A DNA stretch of 64,000 bases from Salinimonas chungwhensis DSM 16280 (GCF_000378185.1 NZ_KB899383.1:1-64000); one strand, 5' to 3'; shown: positions 35,121-45,674, counted from the stretch's first letter. Translations and numbers: made by a program. Notes: generated from the sequence alone by a model not told the origin.

Positions 35121-37619
35121 TTATTCCGAAAGCAATCTGACGCCGTAGAGTCCGCCGGCAACCGAGCCCGCTTGCGCTTCAAACCTTATCGTAAGGGATT
35201 CAGATTTACGCATACTGTCAGTAAGCGGATAATCAACCGTGTAAAACCCCTCGGCATTTTCTTTAGCAGGCAAAGTTTCATTACTTAGTACTTCACCATT
35301 GATGTAAATAGTGAAGGTTCTGTCCTTATCACCACTGAAATAGGTTAACCGTATGGTTTGTCCGCGGCGCTCGTTATTATTCAACACGTAGCTAAACCAT
35401 CCGGATGCATCTCGCCAATGATGCCCATCGTTAACACCAGCCTGGGTCTGTTCACCTTTAAAGTTGTGTTCAACTTCCGGCTGTTGTTCGCCCGGGCTTA
35501 CAGCGTCCACGGTCATTTGCCGTAATTGCGTCTCACGCGCTGCTTTTTGCTGCGCATTGCTAACAAAGTCTTTAAAACCTGCCTCGCTAAGCTGTGGCCA
35601 GTACACTTCATACCGACTATCATGCAGACGGAAAAATGGAATAAGTGTCACACTTTCCAAATCAGGCTGATTGGCGATAGCAACGTTCGAGGAAGCTTTA
35701 AAAGCCAGCTGATCACCCTTTACCCTGGATAACCCTGCTAAAAACTTCTCAGGCTCGCCCAGCATCACGGGGAGCGCTTCGGGTGGACAGACAGGACCAG
35801 CTGCAATATGCCCCATGCGACTGTCATCGGCGACAAAATCCAGCGACTCGTTATTAAATGCCTGTACCTTTGTAGCCAACACAACCGGCCCGTATATCAC
35901 CGAGTAGTAATCCTGCCCGTCAGGTAGCTGTTCAACCGTAGGGCGTGCAGGCAGTGAAAACTGAATCTTATCACCATCTTGCCAGGTGTGATTCAGTGTA
36001 ACAAAACCATCATCGTTATCTTGTGCATTTACAGCCTTGCCGTTAATCCTTAGCTGCATATCACCAGCTAACCACGATGGCTTTCTCAGGTGCAGCGTGA
36101 AAGGCCTGGCTTTACCTGTAGTACTTAAGTTGATCGTAACTTTACTGTCATCAGGAAATTGCGTTTGCGCCTCTAACTGCCAGCCTTTTTCCGGCCATTC
36201 TAATTCAGAAGGAATGAACAGGTTGACCCAAAGTTCATCACCTTTGCGCGTATAAGCAAGCTCACCATACTTACTGTGATTTTCAATACCCGATCCGACA
36301 CAACACCACATTGAGTGCTGGATAGAGGAATACATCCGGTAATGGCCCGGTCTCATCGATGTGAAATAAACCAGTCCACCATGGTCAGGGTGCTGCGAGG
36401 ACAGGATATGGTTGTACATCGCGCGTTCATAAAACTCGAGATAACGTACTTCACCGGTGTGCAGATAAAGCATTTTGCTTAGCTTCATCATATTATAGGT
36501 ATTGCAGGTTTCCGGCCCTTCAACATCTTCTACCATGGCCGTGAAATCATCTTTTTCATGAAAATGTTCACGTACACTGTTGCCGCCTATTGATACGCTT
36601 CGCTCCTGAGAAACCGTTTTCCAAAAGAATTCTGCGGCCTCTTCCCAGGCTTTATCATCAGCAGTCTCAGCAACTTTCAAAAAGCCGATAACCTTGGGTA
36701 TCTGAGTATTAGCATGCAAACCAGTAAGTTTATCTTGCCGCTTTTTGAGTGGGTCTAAAAGAGTTCGGTGTGAAAATTGCCGGGCAAGATGCAAATAACG
36801 CTTGTCCTGACTAATCAACGCCATATCTGCAAATATTTCGTTAAGGCCACCATGTTCAGAGTAAAGCATTTGCTGTATCTGCTCATCACTGAGGTTTTCA
36901 GTGATACCCAGCATCCACTCACCCAAGGTAAGTAGCATGGTTTTTGCCTGGGTCATACCTGCTATTTCATAGGCGTCTCGCAGACCATGGAAAAGTTTAT
37001 CGATATTGTATAGCGGTACCCAGCGATCGTTTAGCGAGAATAAATCAGCATTAATCTTTCCGTTTTCAATTTCCTCCCACATGGCTTGACCATCCGGAAT
37101 GCCACCCAGATACCCGCCGTTAGCGTTCTGTGCACGGGCAAGTTCATCGAGCATGTAAGATAAACGTTCTTTAAGCTCAGTTTGGCCGGTTGCCGCCCAG
37201 GCTAAGGCAAGCGCTGACAAGTAGTGCCCGCCTATATGCCCATCCAGGCCAGAGTCTTCCCAGTTACCGTAATTATCAGCTTTAGGGGTTAGACCGGCTT
37301 CCCGTAAATAGGGAGCGAGCAGGCGGTCAGGCTTCATAGCCAGTAAATAATCTACATTTTTTTTCTGAGCATGGGCAAAGGGACCATGGGTTAAAGACAC
37401 TTGATCCCGACTAAACATATTTTGCTGGTTTACAGTGGGGTTAATTTCATCGTGATGCCCCGCCGCATTCGTCTCAGACGAGCCACTGACTGATTGTGAC
37501 TGCGCCTGATTACAACCACTAAGCAACACGGTGCTCATCGCAACATACAAAAGCGTGCGTCGAAGGCTTATCAAAGCGTTATTACTGCCCTTTCCCGCTG
37601 CTTTGTTTACTGAATTCAT
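35121..37619 (-). CDS. GH127 beta-L-arabinofuranosidase, lipoprotein
   Basis: 832-residue lipoprotein (lipobox LLSGC). The (alpha/alpha)6 core carries the GH127 (formerly DUF1680) signatures GHIGGHYLSALALAWA, VEDVEGPETCNTYNMMKLSKML and MWCCVGSGIENHSKYGELAY. The paired cysteines near residue 438 belong to the Cys-zinc catalytic site described for HypBA1. Beta-sandwich domains follow, including an extra C-terminal module after about residue 680 that is longer than HypBA1. It releases beta-linked L-arabinofuranose, as found in plant glycoprotein side chains and some pectins. Its ATG overlaps the stop of the upstream transporter gene (ATGA). Confidence 0.92.
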   Translation of the reverse strand: MNSVNKAAGKGSNNALISLRRTLLYVAMSTVLLSGCNQAQSQSVSGSSETNAAGHHDEINPTVNQQNMFSRDQVSLTHGPFAHAQKKNVDYLLAMKPDRLLAPYLREAGLTPKADNYGNWEDSGLDGHIGGHYLSALALAWAATGQTELKERLSYMLDELARAQNANGGYLGGIPDGQAMWEEIENGKINADLFSLNDRWVPLYNIDKLFHGLRDAYEIAGMTQAKTMLLTLGEWMLGITENLSDEQIQQMLYSEHGGLNEIFADMALISQDKRYLHLARQFSHRTLLDPLKKRQDKLTGLHANTQIPKVIGFLKVAETADDKAWEEAAEFFWKTVSQERSVSIGGNSVREHFHEKDDFTAMVEDVEGPETCNTYNMMKLSKMLYLHTGEVRYLEFYERAMYNHILSSQHPDHGGLVYFTSMRPGHYRMYSSIQHSMWCCVGSGIENHSKYGELAYTRKGDELWVNLFIPSELEWPEKGWQLEAQTQFPDDSKVTINLSTTGKARPFTLHLRKPSWLAGDMQLRINGKAVNAQDNDDGFVTLNHTWQDGDKIQFSLPARPTVEQLPDGQDYYSVIYGPVVLATKVQAFNNESLDFVADDSRMGHIAAGPVCPPEALPVMLGEPEKFLAGLSRVKGDQLAFKASSNVAIANQPDLESVTLIPFFRLHDSRYEVYWPQLSEAGFKDFVSNAQQKAARETQLRQMTVDAVSPGEQQPEVEHNFKGEQTQAGVNDGHHWRDASGWFSYVLNNNERRGQTIRLTYFSGDKDRTFTIYINGEVLSNETLPAKENAEGFYTVDYPLTDSMRKSESLTIRFEAQAGSVAGGLYGVRLLSE

Positions 37620-39022
37620 CGCTGCGTTCCCTCTGCCACACCCCCGCTATGTTTGAGATCATCGACCATGTCGGGATGTTCATTTACCGCATCCAGCGTT
37701 AATGCAAGACGCTGGTACTCTTCATCGGTGATGCGATAACGCTTCATCAGTAAACCCACGAGAAAATGAAATAGTCCCGGAATAACAGTAAGCATCAGCG
37801 CAAGACCAGTAAGGGTGAATTCGCTTTGAACCTGGTCAGCCTCATAGTTGAAGTAAGTCAGTAGCCAGCCAACCATCGCGCCAGCCAGTCCCATGCCGGC
37901 TTTCTGACAAAATGAAATGCCGCCAAACGATAAGCCAGCAACCCGCTTGCCTGATTGGCTCTGTCCGTAATCTACTGCCTCAGCAATCGCTGACCAGAAA
38001 ATCGGTGCATGCAAATCGACCACAAATGAAATAAGAAAGTAGAGCACAAATGCCAGTAAGATATCGCTTTGACCGACACTGAAAAACATTATTGCGCTTA
38101 ACAGCCCTACCGCCATCTGACTAAAACGGAATAACTTCACTTTGCACCAGCGTTTGGTGATCCAGGTGGATGCCACCATCGCCAGGATAGCAGCTACCAC
38201 ACCAGTAGCCATGAAATTGGCCTGCATATCGGGGCCGCCACCCAGGTAGTATTTAGCGTAATAAATAGCGACCGAACCACGCACAACGTAACCAATAGTG
38301 CCCAGGACACAGACACCACATAATGTCATCCACTGATCATTTTTTAACAGCAATTTGAGTTGTTCTTTAAAAGGCTTCTCGTCAACCTTATGTTCTAGCC
38401 TTTCCGTGGTGGTGAAAAAGCAAAAAAGAAGCATAAAAACCGCTAGTACAGCCATCAGTCCCATCGCGGCCCGATAGCCCTCAGCCATATTTCCATCCCA
38501 GTAATCTGCACCGGCCAGTTTAGGCACAATAATGGTTACCAAAAATGCAGCAACCTTAGCAAAAAACAGACGATAACCATTGGCGGACAGCTTTTCTTTA
38601 GGGTCAGCGGTCATCACGCCGATTAATGAAATATAAGGGATAGTCACTGCGGTGAACATCAATGTAACAAAGATATAAGTTGAGTAAGCCCAGACCAGCT
38701 TAGCGTTATAATCAACATCTGGAGTGCTGAATGTCAGAAAGACTGAAATACCGAACGGAACACATAAAAACAGAAAGTAAGGCCGGTACCGTCCCCAACG
38801 GGTAGTAAATTTGTCCGTAATGGTGCCCATCAGAGGATCGCTGACGGCATCAATAAAGCGTACCAACAAGAACATAATAGCGAGGTCAGAAGGTTCGAGC
38901 CCGAAAATGTCGGTGTAGAAAAACGTGATGATCAGCATCATCGATGAAATCACGACATTTACCGCCATATCTCCTGCGCCGAATCCGATTTTTTCTAATG
39001 TAGATAACTTATTTGAGGTCAT
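37616..39022 (-). CDS. GPH-family (glycoside-pentoside-hexuronide) cation symporter
   Basis: About 468 residues, 12 predicted transmembrane helices, MFS fold of the GPH type: EKIGFGAGDMAVNVV at the N-terminus, the loop 2-3 motif DAVSDPLMGTITDKFTTRWGRYRPY and YGQSQSGKRVAGLSFGG in the second half. It would import arabinosides or arabinose from the periplasm. The frame is open from 39061, but MTSNKLSTLEKIG at 39022 matches the family start. It forms an operon with GH127, overlapping by 4 bp, which suggests it carries the oligosaccharide or sugar that GH127 handles. Confidence 0.9.
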   Translation of the reverse strand: MTSNKLSTLEKIGFGAGDMAVNVVISSMMLIITFFYTDIFGLEPSDLAIMFLLVRFIDAVSDPLMGTITDKFTTRWGRYRPYFLFLCVPFGISVFLTFSTPDVDYNAKLVWAYSTYIFVTLMFTAVTIPYISLIGVMTADPKEKLSANGYRLFFAKVAAFLVTIIVPKLAGADYWDGNMAEGYRAAMGLMAVLAVFMLLFCFFTTTERLEHKVDEKPFKEQLKLLLKNDQWMTLCGVCVLGTIGYVVRGSVAIYYAKYYLGGGPDMQANFMATGVVAAILAMVASTWITKRWCKVKLFRFSQMAVGLLSAIMFFSVGQSDILLAFVLYFLISFVVDLHAPIFWSAIAEAVDYGQSQSGKRVAGLSFGGISFCQKAGMGLAGAMVGWLLTYFNYEADQVQSEFTLTGLALMLTVIPGLFHFLVGLLMKRYRITDEEYQRLALTLDAVNEHPDMVDDLKHSGGVAEGTQR

Positions 39023-39162
39023 ACAGCCTGTTCCGGTTTGCGAACCACTCGCGCCAGGCAATGAGGTTCGAATAAAAGTTTTGACGATGGTCTCCTGACT
39101 CGACAGTCAGTGACGGCGGAATACAACAATTTGCAAACCAAATGTTAATTTTTAAATATACT

Positions 39163-39175
39163 ATTATCATACCAT
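39163..39175 (-). promoter_or_regulatory. arabinose-regulon motif, GPH symporter-GH127 operon
   Basis: ATTATCATACCAT; in the gene direction ATGGTATGATAAT. It matches the palindrome ends, with a weaker centre, about 140 bp upstream of the start at 39022. Confidence 0.4.
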
Positions 39176-39250
39176 TAGATGCGCAACCTTTGTCTTACAT
39201 TTATCCGTTATCCCGCCCGAAGAATAAGCGTTAGTTCCTGAAAGGCCAAC

Positions 39251-39280
39251 AAAAAAACCCGGCGTATAGCCGGGTTTTTT
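39251..39280 (-). terminator. terminator of the TonB-dependent receptor gene
   Basis: AAACCCGGC/GCCGGGTTT stem with a 5-nt loop and T runs on both strands, 13 bp after the receptor stop codon. Confidence 0.88.
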
Positions 39281-39292
39281 ATAACATTGCAA

Positions 39293-42109
39293 TTACATCC
39301 GATACCGGAAGCCTAGGGCAAAGGTCCGGCTGTAAAGCGCGCTACCAAAGTTATGGGTAGTTGGGTACTCATAATAGCTTTGATAAATTTCTTCTGTCAG
39401 GTTGGTTGCATCAAACGTAATTGTCAGATCTTCTGTTGCATCATAGCTTAACTGGAAGTCCATGGACTTTTCAGCCTCCCTATATACGCCAAGCGGGTTC
39501 GCGAACAGACGATCTTCGTAATTATTCAGGAAGTCGTCACGCCATACGTAGGATAAACGCATGCTCAGTTCTTCATTATCGTAGATAAGTACCGCTGAAT
39601 AAGATGAATCAGACACACCAAAAATTGGCCGGGTATCATATTCGTCAATTCCACCGTCTTCATTGAATAGCGGAATGTCCTGCTCAGAGTCCAGGATGGT
39701 ATAGCTAGCCTGTATACCTAAGCCATCAAGTATACCTGGCAGATTTTCGGGGAAGTAAACGGTACCAAACTCCCAACCATCCAGCTTACCATTTGAGGTA
39801 TTCGCCGGTTTAGAAACAATATAAGTACCGGGTGCATCATCAGTTGGCGCCTGATATTGCTCTGCGACAATTGAATCAAAGACGATGCCTTCAATGTCCC
39901 GGGTAAAGTATGTTGCATATAGTGAGCTTTCCGGCGCAAAGTACCATTCAAGGGCAAAATCCCAGTTTTGCGATTCCACTGGCTCCAGGTCTGGATTTCC
40001 CCCAGTACCTGTACCATAACCAACATCGGTTATATCAGGGAAATACTGCGTATAGGCATTCAATTGATCAAACGCCGGGCGACGGATTGTTTCCGTGTAA
40101 GCAACGCGTGCCAGTAAATCTTCAGTAAGATGATACCGGGCCACTAAACTAGGCAACAATGTATTATCGTCACGTTCGGCAGTACTTTGTGGGGCGAGTG
40201 AAGCGTCTCTGGTAAAGAATGTCATATCCGCTTCGTTCATTTCGTAACGCAGACCAATTTGCCCATCCAACACTTTACCGAACAACTCAGTGTTGTATTC
40301 CGCCTCAGCGTATAGAGCGATGGTGGTTTCCTCGATATCGAAATTGGTTCTGTTTCGAGGCGCATCCTGACCAAATTGTTCCTGGTAGGTTCCGGTCAAT
40401 CCGGATAGCTCACGATACCGGTCACGATTAGCAAACGCATAATAGCCATCTGCTGCTACCCAGGATTCAGGGAACGTGGCATTGCCGTCGAAGAAATCGC
40501 TGTTACGATATTGCAGGTTTTCATCGTAGTCACTCAACAAGCCACCGATTGCAGCGCCGGTAAAATCGTAGTTGCCCTGCTCGGCTGTACGACGGTCAAC
40601 AAAACTACCAAACTGTACTTTGGTAAAAAACGCATTATCGACAAAATACTCTGCATCAATTGTCCAGGTAATCGAGTCACCTTCGGAGGTTGAACCATTT
40701 TCAAATGTTTCACCTACATTATAAATGGAAGCATTTGTTGGATCTGAATTCTCATACACCAGTGAAGGGATATCGTTGCCGTCGTTTGCTTCCATAAACA
40801 GACGCGACTGCGATGTCGTACCACGAACTGCAAAAAACTCCGTAGTGAATTCAGACTGTTGATAATAAACTTCTGATTTTACGTTAAAGAAGTCATTGAT
40901 CTGCCAGTCACCGCCTAACGAGAACAAATAGCTGTCCGTTTCACCTTTCGTCACATCACCGGATGTGAAGTTGAACGCGTTGTTTACAAACCGCGACTCA
41001 ATAATATTGGTGCCGTCAATCAGGCCGACTGGATCGTTCGGATCGACATTGCCCCAGGCATCGACGAATTGAAAGAATAATGAGTTGAAAGACTCCTGCT
41101 CATAACCATTATAAAATGCTTCAAAGGTATAGTTAGAATAGTCATTTGGCGCCCATTGCAGCGACAAGTTGACCGCAGGACGTTCGCGCTCACCCTGAAA
41201 ATCAGAGCCAAAGATAGCATCACGACTCAGATAATAAGGTTCGTCTGTACCATTGAGATTCAATGTTGAACCGGCCGCAAACGGCAGGCCGTTTTCCATA
41301 CCCGGTGTCCAACATTCTGGTGAACACTGGTCCGGAAAAATACGCTGCAAAGGCGTGTAGTCCGCACCACTTAACATTTGCGCAGAGGGATTTTCCGTTA
41401 CAAACGGCAGCATTGCGCCCGCTGTAATACTTTGGTCACGGAAATTAGTCCGGGTATAAGCAACGTTCAGCAGCGCGCCAACATCACCGCCACCAACTTC
41501 CCAGGTGTCCGTAGCAAGGAAACTAAACTGTGGATCTGTTTTATCCGCCTGTTCCTGATGGATAGCACGACCTGCTAGTACAAATGTACGTTCGTCAAAA
41601 TCAAACGGTCGTTGAGTTTTCACATCAATCTGACCGGCAATACCGCTACCAATTTGAGACGCCGAACGTGTTTTATAAACATTTACTGCTTTTAACAGCG
41701 CTGCTGGAATATCAGCCAGGGCAACTGCACGGCCAGATGCGGTAAACACGTTACGGCCATTAATTGTCGTTGTTACATCTGTCAAACCACGGACAGTAAC
41801 AGTATTGACTTCACCTGAAGCACGATCGGTAACCTGTACACCTGTAACGCGTTGAAGTGCTTCAACCACGTTGTTGTCAGGAAATTCGCCAATATCTTCT
41901 GCAACAATTGAGTCAACAATCTGAACATTCTGACGTTTAACATCTATCGCTTTACTTAAGCTGGCACGTACACCAGATACCTCAATTATTTCAACATCTG
42001 AACCGTCCTGGGTCGATGTGGTCTGGTCATCCTGATTTTCTTGCGCAATCGCAAACTGGCAGGACATAGCAACGAGGACAGCACTGGCAAGGTGTGTTCG
42101 TTTAAACAT
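39293..42109 (-). CDS. TonB-dependent outer-membrane receptor (arabino-oligosaccharide uptake)
   Basis: 938 residues: a signal peptide (cleavage after AIA), an acidic N-terminal segment with a probable TonB box (EIIEVSGVRASL), a plug domain (about 60-185; VVEALQRVTGVQVTDRASGE, VTVRGL) and a long 22-strand-type barrel ending in FALGFRYRM with aromatic residues at alternating positions. It resembles the TonB receptors of marine polysaccharide loci. Uptake of arabinan fragments is inferred from position. GGAG precedes the ATG and a near-perfect regulon motif lies upstream. No SusD-like protein is encoded, as usual in Proteobacteria. Confidence 0.92.
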   Translation of the reverse strand: MFKRTHLASAVLVAMSCQFAIAQENQDDQTTSTQDGSDVEIIEVSGVRASLSKAIDVKRQNVQIVDSIVAEDIGEFPDNNVVEALQRVTGVQVTDRASGEVNTVTVRGLTDVTTTINGRNVFTASGRAVALADIPAALLKAVNVYKTRSASQIGSGIAGQIDVKTQRPFDFDERTFVLAGRAIHQEQADKTDPQFSFLATDTWEVGGGDVGALLNVAYTRTNFRDQSITAGAMLPFVTENPSAQMLSGADYTPLQRIFPDQCSPECWTPGMENGLPFAAGSTLNLNGTDEPYYLSRDAIFGSDFQGERERPAVNLSLQWAPNDYSNYTFEAFYNGYEQESFNSLFFQFVDAWGNVDPNDPVGLIDGTNIIESRFVNNAFNFTSGDVTKGETDSYLFSLGGDWQINDFFNVKSEVYYQQSEFTTEFFAVRGTTSQSRLFMEANDGNDIPSLVYENSDPTNASIYNVGETFENGSTSEGDSITWTIDAEYFVDNAFFTKVQFGSFVDRRTAEQGNYDFTGAAIGGLLSDYDENLQYRNSDFFDGNATFPESWVAADGYYAFANRDRYRELSGLTGTYQEQFGQDAPRNRTNFDIEETTIALYAEAEYNTELFGKVLDGQIGLRYEMNEADMTFFTRDASLAPQSTAERDDNTLLPSLVARYHLTEDLLARVAYTETIRRPAFDQLNAYTQYFPDITDVGYGTGTGGNPDLEPVESQNWDFALEWYFAPESSLYATYFTRDIEGIVFDSIVAEQYQAPTDDAPGTYIVSKPANTSNGKLDGWEFGTVYFPENLPGILDGLGIQASYTILDSEQDIPLFNEDGGIDEYDTRPIFGVSDSSYSAVLIYDNEELSMRLSYVWRDDFLNNYEDRLFANPLGVYREAEKSMDFQLSYDATEDLTITFDATNLTEEIYQSYYEYPTTHNFGSALYSRTFALGFRYRM

Positions 42110-42244
42110 ACGTTTCTACTCCGGTTCTTATGGTCCTAGTCAACAACGTTCCGAACTGCTGATCAAGGCTACAGTTGTGAACTGACATTGAGTGTGTGAG
42201 GCCTGAGCCTCTCTGTTAATTATTTGTTATTCTCACTTGATATT

Positions 42245-42257
42245 ATTGTATTACATT
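42245..42257 (-). promoter_or_regulatory. arabinose-regulon motif, TonB-dependent receptor
   Basis: ATTGTATTACATT, 12 of 13 matches. In the gene direction AATGTAATACAAT with a TACAAT -10-like hexamer. About 135 bp upstream of the receptor start. Confidence 0.65.
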
Positions 42258-42805
42258 TGATGTGTCAATAATAAACCGTTAACGATTATTATTAATTTTT
42301 TACAGCGTAAGCCGGAGAGAAAATACGTTTTTGGCGGCGGTCCGTTGGTGCAAGGGTAAACAATCAACACTCCAAATGACAGCTTGAAAGTATTGCTAAA
42401 CGGTGAAATCTTGCAGAGATTGCGGCAATGAGGCTCCCAAACCTCTTGCTAGTACGCAGCCAGACTGGGTGGTAGTCAAATTATTCGCATATAGCAAAAG
42501 TAATATTTCTTCTCTGCAATTTATACAAGTGTTGACGACGTGCCAAGACAACACCTTCATTAGAAGTGGAATATTGAGATTCATAATAGAACAGGATCCA
42601 CTACCATTATTAATACAATATTACTCTAAACTGGTTTACATTCTGGCTGGCATTACAATAGTATTAAAGATCTGTTTACATTTTTGTGCTTTTTGGGCTG
42701 CAACAAATTCGCGTTGACTGATGAACTTCGTCAACAACAGAGCCTCGGGTGAGGCGATGATGGCAGCTTTGGACGTACATCAACATTTTGTGGGAAGAAA
42801 CTAGC
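42258..42805. other. intergenic region between receptor and GH43 genes
   Basis: Together with the preceding 130 bp this is a 700-bp divergent intergenic region. It is AT-rich with a less AT-rich patch near 42320-42480. No gene is supported on either strand. A second regulon motif lies at 42607-42619, and a weaker one (ATAGTATTAAAGA) near 42658. Confidence 0.5.
42607..42619 (+). promoter_or_regulatory. arabinose-regulon motif, GH43-GH51 operon
   Basis: TTATTAATACAAT, 10 of 13 matches, containing TACAAT, 186 bp before the GH43 start at 42806. Confidence 0.45.
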
Positions 42806-43771
42806 ATGAAAAAACTATTGTTATCTTCTGCGGCGCTTTTATTAAGCGGGCAGGCTTTTGCAAAAAACCCAATTATCACCGATGTGTTTACTGCAGATCC
42901 AGCCGCCTTGGTACATAACGATACCGTCTATCTTTATACTGGACACGATGAAGCACCCAATAATGATGTGTTTTTTGAAATGCATGACTGGCTGGCTTTT
43001 TCATCTACCGACATGGTGAACTGGAAATCCCACGGCCCGATTATGAAGGCGACTGACTTCAAGTGGGCAAAAGGTGATGCGTGGGCCTCGCACATGATTG
43101 AAAGAGATGGCAAATTTTACTTTTTCACCACCGTTCGTCATAACGAGAAGAAACCCGGGTTTGCTATTGGTGTAGCGGTTTCCGACTCCCCAACAGGCCC
43201 TTTTAAAGATGCTATCGGCCACGCGCTTGTTACCAACGACATGACCACCCAAACGCCTAACGACTGGGACGATATCGATCCTGCCATTTTTGTCGAAGAA
43301 AATGGCGATACGTATATGTTTTTCGGAAATCTTGTACCTAAGTACGTCAAGCTGAAAGATAACCTCACAGAGCTAGATGGTGAGATCAGGGTCATAGATG
43401 TACCTAAATTTACCGAAGCGGCCTGGGTACACAAAAAAGGTGAAAACTATTATTTCACGTACGCCTGCGAGTTTCCCGAAAAAATCTGCTATGCCATGAG
43501 TAAAAGCATTCATGGACCTTGGGAATATAAGGGCATTCTCAATGAAGTGGCCGGCAATTCGGAAACCAACCATCAGTCCATTATTGAATACAAGGGTAAG
43601 GACTATTTTATTTATCATACCGGCGCGCTCCCCCCACAGGGCGATGAGCCAAGTGGCGGCCGCTTTCGTCGCTCGGTGGCCATTGACCCGCTTATTTATA
43701 ACGATGATGGTACGCTCAAGCGCGTTGTCATGAGTACGGAAGGTATTACAGAAGCCGCACAGGAGAAATAG
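42806..43771 (+). CDS. exported GH43 glycosidase
   Basis: 321 residues with a signal peptide (cleavage after AFA). The propeller signatures are ITDVFTADPAALVHNDTVYLYTGHDE (base Asp), ASHMIERDGKFYFFTTV, WDDIDPAIFVEENGDTYMFFGN (transition-state Asp) and FTEAAWVHKKGENYYFTYA (acid Glu), then NHQSIIEY. This pattern is that of GH43 alpha-L-arabinofuranosidases/beta-xylosidases acting as exo-enzymes. The frame is open from 42788, but ATG 42806 starts the signal peptide. GH51 follows after 1 bp, so they form an operon. Confidence 0.88.
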   Translation: MKKLLLSSAALLLSGQAFAKNPIITDVFTADPAALVHNDTVYLYTGHDEAPNNDVFFEMHDWLAFSSTDMVNWKSHGPIMKATDFKWAKGDAWASHMIERDGKFYFFTTVRHNEKKPGFAIGVAVSDSPTGPFKDAIGHALVTNDMTTQTPNDWDDIDPAIFVEENGDTYMFFGNLVPKYVKLKDNLTELDGEIRVIDVPKFTEAAWVHKKGENYYFTYACEFPEKICYAMSKSIHGPWEYKGILNEVAGNSETNHQSIIEYKGKDYFIYHTGALPPQGDEPSGGRFRRSVAIDPLIYNDDGTLKRVVMSTEGITEAAQEK

Positions 43772-43772
43772 C

Positions 43773-45311
43773 ATGAACTACAGGTTTATTAAAGCATCTT
43801 TGCTGAGCGTGGCGTTGTCGACCGGGATGGCCTCGGCAGCCCCCCATCAGGTCACAGTAACTGCAGACTTAGAGCAACAGGGTCCAGTCATCAACAAAGA
43901 CATTTACGGGCAGTTTGCCGAGCATCTGGGCCGGGGTATTTATGAAGGACTCTGGGTTGGGCCCGACTCATCTATTCCCAACACCAAAGGCTTTCGCAAC
44001 GATGTAATTGACGCGCTCAAAGAAATGAGCGTGCCTCTGGTGCGCTGGCCTGGTGGCTGTTTTGCCGATGAATATCATTGGCGCGACGGTATCGGTGCAA
44101 AGAATGAACGTCCTGTAAAGGTTAATACCCACTGGGGTGGCGTTGAAGAAACTAATGCCGTGGGGACCCATGAATTTTTTGATTTAGCTGAGCTGTTAGG
44201 GGCGGAGGTTTACATCAACGGTAATCTCGGTAGCGGCAGCGTTCAGGAGATGGCCGAATGGATGGAGTACATGACCTCGGACAAAAACTCTACCCTGGCT
44301 AACCTGCGTCGCGAGAATGGCCGCGAAGACCCCTGGGACATCAAATATTTTGGGATTGGCAATGAATCCTGGGGCTGTGGCGGTCATATGGAGCCAGATT
44401 ATTACGTCGATCTTTATCGTCAATACGCCACGTTCCTGAAAACACCTCCGGGGAAAAAACCCCTATTAGTAGGAAGTGGCGGCCATACGGAAGATACGCA
44501 ATGGACAGACGTACTGAGCAAAAACATTGAACGTAACATGGATGGTATCAGTTACCACTTTTATACGCTTCCCACCAGTGAGTGGGAGACTAAGGGGCAT
44601 GCTACCGAGTTTGGTAAAGACATGTGGTTTGCGACCCTTGAGCGTACATACAGAATGGATGAATATCTGCAAAATAACATCGCCATTCTGGATAAAAATG
44701 ACCCTGAGGGCGAGCTTGGCTTCTATGTCGATGAGTGGGGTACCTGGTATGATGCAGAAGAAGACCGCGAGCCCGGTTTTTTATATCAGCAAAATACCTT
44801 GCGCGATGCTGTAGTGACTGCCATCAACCTTAACCTTTTTCACAAGTACGCTGAACGCGTGCACATGACTAACATTGCACAAATGGTGAATGTGCTGCAG
44901 GCCATGATTCTGACCGATGGTCCGGATATGCTGAAAACGCCTACATACCACGTTTATGATATGTACAGTGTCTTTCAGGATGCCACTGCTATCCCTGTAG
45001 AGTTAGATACATCTGACTATACAATGGATGATAAAGCGCTCCCCGCCGTAACCGGCTCGCTGGCCAAGAGCAAAGATGGCAGTACTTATCTTGCGCTGGT
45101 CAATCTTGATCCTGAAAACGTAGCGGCCATTACACTGGACCTGGAGGGTGATTCGAATAAAACGCTCAAAGGCGAAATTCTTACTGCTAAAAATATCACT
45201 GACAAAAACACGTTTGAACAAAAGGATGTTGTTGCACCAAAGCCTTTTGAAACTAAAGCCAGCAATTTTCAATTGCCAGCTAAATCAATTGTTGTGGTAA
45301 AAGTTAACTAG
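43773..45311 (+). CDS. exported GH51 alpha-L-arabinofuranosidase
   Basis: 512 residues. The signal peptide (cleavage near ASA) is unusual because many GH51 enzymes are cytoplasmic. It is a TIM barrel plus C-terminal beta-sandwich: IYGQFAEHLGRGIYEGLWVG, VRWPGGCFADEYHWRDGIG, catalytic acid/base Glu198 in GIGNESWGCGG and nucleophile Glu321 in YVDEWGTWYD. HMTNIAQMVNVLQAMILTDG and TPTYHVYDMYSVF are also typical. It removes terminal alpha-L-arabinofuranosyl groups from arabinan or arabino-oligosaccharides, here in the periplasm or outside. Second gene of the operon with the GH43 at 42806. Confidence 0.95.
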   Translation: MNYRFIKASLLSVALSTGMASAAPHQVTVTADLEQQGPVINKDIYGQFAEHLGRGIYEGLWVGPDSSIPNTKGFRNDVIDALKEMSVPLVRWPGGCFADEYHWRDGIGAKNERPVKVNTHWGGVEETNAVGTHEFFDLAELLGAEVYINGNLGSGSVQEMAEWMEYMTSDKNSTLANLRRENGREDPWDIKYFGIGNESWGCGGHMEPDYYVDLYRQYATFLKTPPGKKPLLVGSGGHTEDTQWTDVLSKNIERNMDGISYHFYTLPTSEWETKGHATEFGKDMWFATLERTYRMDEYLQNNIAILDKNDPEGELGFYVDEWGTWYDAEEDREPGFLYQQNTLRDAVVTAINLNLFHKYAERVHMTNIAQMVNVLQAMILTDGPDMLKTPTYHVYDMYSVFQDATAIPVELDTSDYTMDDKALPAVTGSLAKSKDGSTYLALVNLDPENVAAITLDLEGDSNKTLKGEILTAKNITDKNTFEQKDVVAPKPFETKASNFQLPAKSIVVVKVN

Positions 45312-45323
45312 TTTTTCCCGCAG

Positions 45324-45366
45324 GGCTGGGATGGTTTTTCATGTGGCCATTTCAGCCTTTTTATTT
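45324..45366 (+). terminator. terminator of the GH43-GH51 operon
   Basis: GGCTGGGATGG/CCATTTCAGCC stem (two G-U pairs), 12-nt loop, then TTTTTATTT, 13 bp after the GH51 stop. Twenty-one bases spanning stem and loop (45331-45351) recur exactly at 46890-46910. Confidence 0.85.
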
Positions 45367-45674
45367 CACACTGCTGATACGCTCTAACAAATCCTTTTTT
45401 CTTTATTTCAAACATTATTATGATACTCCCCACCGGGTCAGCACCTAACGGCCTATAACGTCGAAACGGTTCCCCTGAACAACGTTAATAGTCCGTGGAG
45501 CGGTCTAATAAAGCAAAATCGCCACTAATTCAATTCATAACAGCCTTCACTCATTATTATCAATAACGACTAATAGCCCACAGTACAGTTGATAGCATCA
45601 CGTGGCGCGATAAAGTATTTATGTCTTTAACCGACCCAAGACATAAATTAGTTACCATTATATAAGGAAGTGAT